Source of the DNA: Verrucomicrobiales bacterium
GTDB taxonomy: Bacteria > Verrucomicrobiota > Verrucomicrobiia > Limisphaerales > UBA9464
Reading direction: 5' to 3'
DNA length: 10,827 nt
Assembly: GCA_003445095.1 (NCBI GenBank)
Contig: DLVS01000328.1
Span: 1 to 10,827, forward strand
The notes below the pieces were generated by a model. It did no database searches, was not told the DNA's origin, and saw nothing but the letters and a program-made list of their open reading frames with translations. Both the position numbers and the translations under genes were made by a program. Shown here in pieces: positions 7,972 to 10,827 of this stretch (the first letter of the stretch is position 1; every line of letters starts with the position of its first letter).

Positions 7972-8844
7972 TCAGCTGCGTTTCGCCTCGGCGAGGACTT
8001 CTTCCAAGTAGGTGCGGTATTCGCAGCGGGGCATGGCCATCGTAATGTTCTCCAACTGGTCGAAAGTAAGAAAGCCGCGTCGAAACGCTGCTTCCTCTGG
8101 GCAGCCCACCTTGATGCCTTGCCGCTGCTCGATCGTTTGCACGTACGCACTGGCGTCGTGAAGACTGCTGCTGGTGCCGGCGTCGAGCCAGGCGAATCCA
8201 CGGGGGAGTTTAAACACGCGTAATTCGCCACGGCGCAAATACTCGACGTTGACGTCCGTGATTTCCAGCTCTCCCCGGGCGCTGGGTTTGAGATCGCGAG
8301 CGATCTCCACGATGGCGTTGTCGTATATGTAAAGCCCAGGGACGGCATAGTTACTTTTGGGTCGCGAAGGCTTCTCTTCAATCGAAATGGCCTTCCCTGC
8401 CTGATCGAATTCCACCACTCCGTATCGCTCCGGATCGTGAACATGATACCCAAAGATGGTGGCTCCACCTTGAAACTCCGCGAACGCTCGAGGCAAGAGA
8501 TCCCCGCCCCAAAAGATATTGTCGCCCAGGATCAATGTTACCGGATCGGCACCAATGAATGAATCCGCCAGCCGGAACGCCTGGGCGATGCCCTCCGGCC
8601 GGGCCTGCTCGCGATAGTCGAAACGCGCTCCGAATCGGGAACCATCCCCAAACAATTGCCGAAATCGGGGCAAATCTTGTGGAGTGGAAATCAGGCAACA
8701 CTCCCTGACTCCACCTTCCAGCAAGGTGGTCAGGGGGTAATAGACCATCGGCTTGTCGTAAACCGGCTGAAGCTGCTTGGACGCCACCAAGGTTAGCGGA
8801 TACAAGCGCGAGCCTGCGCCGCCCGCCAAAATGATGCCTTTCAT
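7972..8844 (-). CDS. rfbA: Glucose-1-phosphate thymidylyltransferase
   Basis: RmlA joins glucose-1-phosphate and dTTP to give dTDP-glucose, the committed step of dTDP-sugar synthesis. The 290-residue length is typical. The N-terminal nucleotide-binding signature LAGGAGSRLYPLT (residues 6-18), RPEGIAQAF (82-90), LGDNIFWG (106-113), the EEKP sugar-phosphate motif (156-159) and WLDAGT (219-224, with Asp221) are all present. The ATG at 8844 begins directly at the first strand (MKGIILAGG). It is the first gene of the minus-strand unit, followed after 63 bases by the NRS/ER-like gene, and its start faces bioF across a 147-base divergent region. No Shine-Dalgarno is visible. In many bacteria RmlA is inhibited by dTDP-rhamnose; nothing here contradicts or shows this. 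Confidence 0.96.
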   Translation of the reverse strand: MKGIILAGGAGSRLYPLTLVASKQLQPVYDKPMVYYPLTTLLEGGVRECCLISTPQDLPRFRQLFGDGSRFGARFDYREQARPEGIAQAFRLADSFIGADPVTLILGDNIFWGGDLLPRAFAEFQGGATIFGYHVHDPERYGVVEFDQAGKAISIEEKPSRPKSNYAVPGLYIYDNAIVEIARDLKPSARGELEITDVNVEYLRRGELRVFKLPRGFAWLDAGTSSSLHDASAYVQTIEQRQGIKVGCPEEAAFRRGFLTFDQLENITMAMPRCEYRTYLEEVLAEAKRS

Positions 8845-8878
8845 GTCGGTGGCGAGGGTAGAGAGGAACCAGTCAGAG

Positions 8879-8894
8879 GCAAACGAAGGTTTGC
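8879..8894. repeat. Inverted repeat GCAAAC-GAAG-GTTTGC
   Basis: A perfect 6-base inverted repeat encloses a 4-base loop, 35 bases upstream of the rfbA start. It could form a hairpin in the rfbA leader RNA or serve as a protein-binding palindrome. No T-run follows on either strand, so it is not an intrinsic terminator. Confidence 0.45.
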
Positions 8895-8913
8895 GGGGAT
8901 CCGTTGCCTTAGT

Positions 8914-8965
8914 TCCGCAACCCAGATTTGGTGGATTTGGGCAGGGATGATTTGAACGTTGCGGA
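8914..8965. repeat. Inverted 8-mer pair TCCGCAAC ... GTTGCGGA
   Basis: An exact 8-base inverted pair is separated by 36 bases, and the right copy ends 26 bases before the bioF start. A shorter related TTGCGG lies at 8891. Such spaced half-sites could bind a regulator of the biotin or rhamnose unit; this is inference only. Confidence 0.35.
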
Positions 8966-8991
8966 CCAACTCGCTATGCCCGTCTCACGCG

Positions 8992-10182
8992 ATGTTGCCC
9001 TTTGATCAAATTCTGGACCGCCGGCTGGCTGACATCCGGGCTGCCGGGCTGGGCCGGAAACTACGGCAGGTGATCGCGTCGTCGGGGCGCGAAGTCACGA
9101 GCGATGGGAAAGCCTTGATCAACTTTGCCTCAAACGACTACCTCGGGTTGGCACAGTGCCCGTCCGTCGTGGAGACGGCGGTCTCCGCACTTAGTCGTTG
9201 GGGTGCCGGCAGCTCGGCCTCAAGGCTAGTGAGCGGCTCGCTCGCCATCCACCACCAGCTAGAGGAGGCCCTCGCGGCCTGGAAGGGAACCGAGTCCTCC
9301 CTCGTCTTTAGTAGCGGTTACGCCGCCGCCCTCGGGGCGATTCCGGCGTTGGTTGGGCGCGACGACGTTGTCATCCTCGATAAGCTAGTCCATGCCTGCT
9401 GCGTGGACGCCGCCCGGCTAAGTGGGGCCACCATTCGAGTATACCGCCATCGCGACCTCAACCACCTCGAATCGCATTTGCGCTGGGCTCGGGACCGCCA
9501 GCGGCCAACCGGTGGCTCCCAGTCGCGCGTACTCATCATCACGGAGAGCGTATTTTCAATGGAAGGAGACGCGGCCTCGCTGCCGGAACTCGTGGAACTG
9601 AAAGATCGATTCGGCGCCTGGCTCATGCTGGATGAAGCTCACGCCGCTGGATTGTTCGGAACCCGGCGATCAGGACTCGCCGAGGCGACCCACGTGACAC
9701 CCAGAATCGAGGTCCATCTGGGGACGCTAGGAAAAGCCTTGGGATCCGCGGGCGGTTACATCGCGGGTTCGCGAACGCTGGTTGACCTGCTGGTGAATCA
9801 GGCGCGCAGTTTGATCTTCTCGACGGCTCCCGTCCCGGCGGCTTCTGCCGCAGCTTTGGCGGCGGTTCAGTTGACCCAATCCGAAGAAGGTCGCCGAAAG
9901 TGCGACCATGTGTGGATGTTGGCCCGGATGCTGGCTAATGCCCTGTCGCATCCGCAACCACCCGCGAGTGCGATCATCCCCGTGCCGATCGGGCCCGAAG
10001 CAAAGGCCCTCGCCGTGGCGGAACACCTTCGTGAACGCGGCCTCTGGCTCCCGGCAATTCGATACCCAACTGTCGCTCGAGGGAAGGCCCGCTTGAGAAT
10101 CACCGTGAACGCGTTGCACCGAGCGGACGATATCACCCGATTGAGCGAGGCTCTGCGCATGAGCTCAACCGAACTCTCCTAG
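8992..10182 (+). CDS. bioF: 8-amino-7-oxononanoate (KAPA) synthase
   Basis: BioF condenses pimeloyl-thioester with L-alanine to make KAPA, the first ring-forming precursor in biotin synthesis, using pyridoxal phosphate. The 396-residue protein is a fold-type I PLP enzyme of the alpha-oxoamine synthase family. Early it shows NFASNDYLGLA, in the middle LDEAHAAGLFG (Asp214, His217), and then the lysine signature GTLGKALGSAGG with the PLP lysine at Lys248. Relatives such as glycine C-acetyltransferase share these motifs, but length, overall sequence and the bioA gene directly downstream favour BioF. I chose the ATG at 8992, which starts at the usual N-terminus (MLPFDQILDRRL). A TTG at 8959 would add 11 residues and is less likely. 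bioA begins 9 bases after the stop, so the pair is an operon. Confidence 0.93.
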   Translation: MLPFDQILDRRLADIRAAGLGRKLRQVIASSGREVTSDGKALINFASNDYLGLAQCPSVVETAVSALSRWGAGSSASRLVSGSLAIHHQLEEALAAWKGTESSLVFSSGYAAALGAIPALVGRDDVVILDKLVHACCVDAARLSGATIRVYRHRDLNHLESHLRWARDRQRPTGGSQSRVLIITESVFSMEGDAASLPELVELKDRFGAWLMLDEAHAAGLFGTRRSGLAEATHVTPRIEVHLGTLGKALGSAGGYIAGSRTLVDLLVNQARSLIFSTAPVPAASAAALAAVQLTQSEEGRRKCDHVWMLARMLANALSHPQPPASAIIPVPIGPEAKALAVAEHLRERGLWLPAIRYPTVARGKARLRITVNALHRADDITRLSEALRMSSTELS

Positions 10183-10191
10183 CTGGTCGTT

Positions 10192-10827
10192 ATGCATCCG
10201 CTCGCCCGACTTGATCACGCCTTTGTTTGGCACCCATTTACTCAAATGATGGAGTGGGTTCAGGAGGAGCCGATCATCCTTGTGAACGGTCGCGGAGCGG
10301 TTCTGCGAGATGTGCACGGCCGGAAGTATCTCGATGCCAATTCATCCATTTGGACGAACCTCCACGGTCACAACCATCCTCGGGTGAATGCAGCCATCCG
10401 CGCACAACTCGCCAAGGTGGCGCATGTGTCGGCCCTAGGGTATGCCAACGAGCCTGCCAGTCTGTTGGCCGGGCAGCTCGTCGACGAGGCGGCGCGGGGA
10501 GTCAAGCGCAGTCAGGAGCCTGCCCTCACGAAAGTTTTCTTTTCGGACGACGGATCCACCGCGATCGAAGTTGCTCTCAAGTTGGCGTACGAGTTCACGC
10601 GGCGGACCCGCGGACTGCGGCCGGCCCCCCGGTTCCTTACGATTAACGGTGCCTATCATGGCGACACGATTGGCGCAGTCTCGCTGGGGCACATACCCCG
10701 GTTTCATCAGGCGTTTTCGGGCCTGATCTTCGAGTCCGACGCCGTCATGGCACCGTACTGTTATCGTTGCCCCTACAACCGGGCGCAGCCGGAACGGGTC
10801 GACGCGCGCGAATATCGCCGATGCAAC
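10192..10827 (+). CDS. bioA: Adenosylmethionine/lysine-dependent 8-amino-7-oxononanoate aminotransferase (DAPA synthase), N-terminal part
   Basis: The frame is open for 212 codons from the ATG at 10192 to the window edge, about half of a usual BioA (near 430-450 residues). BioA transfers an amino group to KAPA to give DAPA, using PLP. Visible family motifs are WHPFTQM (residues 13-19), SSIWTNLHGHNHP (51-63), the phosphate-binding loop FFSDDGSTAIEVALK (117-130, with Gly121-Ser122-Thr123) and GAYHGDTIGAVS (153-164, with Tyr155 and His156). The PLP lysine would lie beyond the edge. Phe16 stands where E. coli BioA has the SAM-contacting Tyr17, as in the B. subtilis lysine-using enzyme. A cysteine group is also visible: Cys190, Cys193, Cys211. 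It follows bioF by 9 bases without a Shine-Dalgarno. Confidence 0.93.
   Translation, partial: MHPLARLDHAFVWHPFTQMMEWVQEEPIILVNGRGAVLRDVHGRKYLDANSSIWTNLHGHNHPRVNAAIRAQLAKVAHVSALGYANEPASLLAGQLVDEAARGVKRSQEPALTKVFFSDDGSTAIEVALKLAYEFTRRTRGLRPAPRFLTINGAYHGDTIGAVSLGHIPRFHQAFSGLIFESDAVMAPYCYRCPYNRAQPERVDAREYRRCN

Larger units (their letters stand above)
8845..8991. promoter_or_regulatory. Divergent control region between rfbA and bioF
   Basis: These 147 bases must hold the promoters of both the sugar-nucleotide unit (leftward) and the biotin unit (rightward). No clear sigma-70 hexamer pair and no E. coli-type BirA operator is visible. Two inverted repeats are present, listed separately, and the core TTGCGG or its complement occurs three times (8891, 8915, 8959). 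Confidence 0.5.

Noticed and set aside
8845..8991. A BirA-type biotin operator
   Set aside because: No TTGTAAACC-like half-sites with the usual spacing are present.

Overview
This window most likely comes from a member of the Verrucomicrobiota or a close PVC-group relative. The base composition is moderately GC-rich. It carries a gene of the Minf_1886/TIGR04138 family, which is known mainly from Verrucomicrobia and Planctomycetes, and almost none of its start codons has a Shine-Dalgarno sequence. The phylum call is an inference from these traits. I see no mobile elements, tRNA or rRNA genes, or CRISPR arrays. Coding density is high, and no gene-free stretch exceeds about 165 bases.

Layout. 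(1) Positions 1-1787, minus strand: a two-gene transporter unit. It has a DUF485-like small membrane protein (1787-1461), then a sodium:solute symporter of the ActP type (starts at 1376 and runs off the left edge). The symporter frame is open for 458 codons and has a very large soluble insert after its sixth membrane segment. (2) Positions 1951-2430, plus strand: a small lipoprotein with a BamE/SmpA-like region, divergent from the transporter unit. (3) Positions 5747-2525, minus strand: a tightly packed trio of a 49-residue one-helix membrane protein, a Minf_1886 family protein and a double-domain M16 zinc peptidase. (4) Positions 8844-5889, minus strand: a nucleotide-sugar unit of rmlA, an SDR protein resembling the plant bifunctional NRS/ER enzyme, and rmlB. 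(5) Positions 8992-10827, plus strand: the start of a biotin operon, bioF then bioA (cut by the right edge), divergent from rmlA.

How the genes work together. RmlA makes dTDP-glucose and RmlB converts it to dTDP-4-keto-6-deoxyglucose. No RmlC epimerase is encoded here. The middle gene looks like NRS/ER, which does both the 3,5-epimerisation and the 4-reduction. The three genes could therefore be a complete, shortened dTDP-L-rhamnose pathway. BioF and BioA carry out the KAPA and DAPA steps of biotin synthesis. BioA resembles the Bacillus subtilis type, which uses lysine as amino donor, more than the E. coli SAM-dependent type.

The two most notable points are the apparent three-gene rhamnose route and the symporter with a secretin-N-domain-like periplasmic insert.
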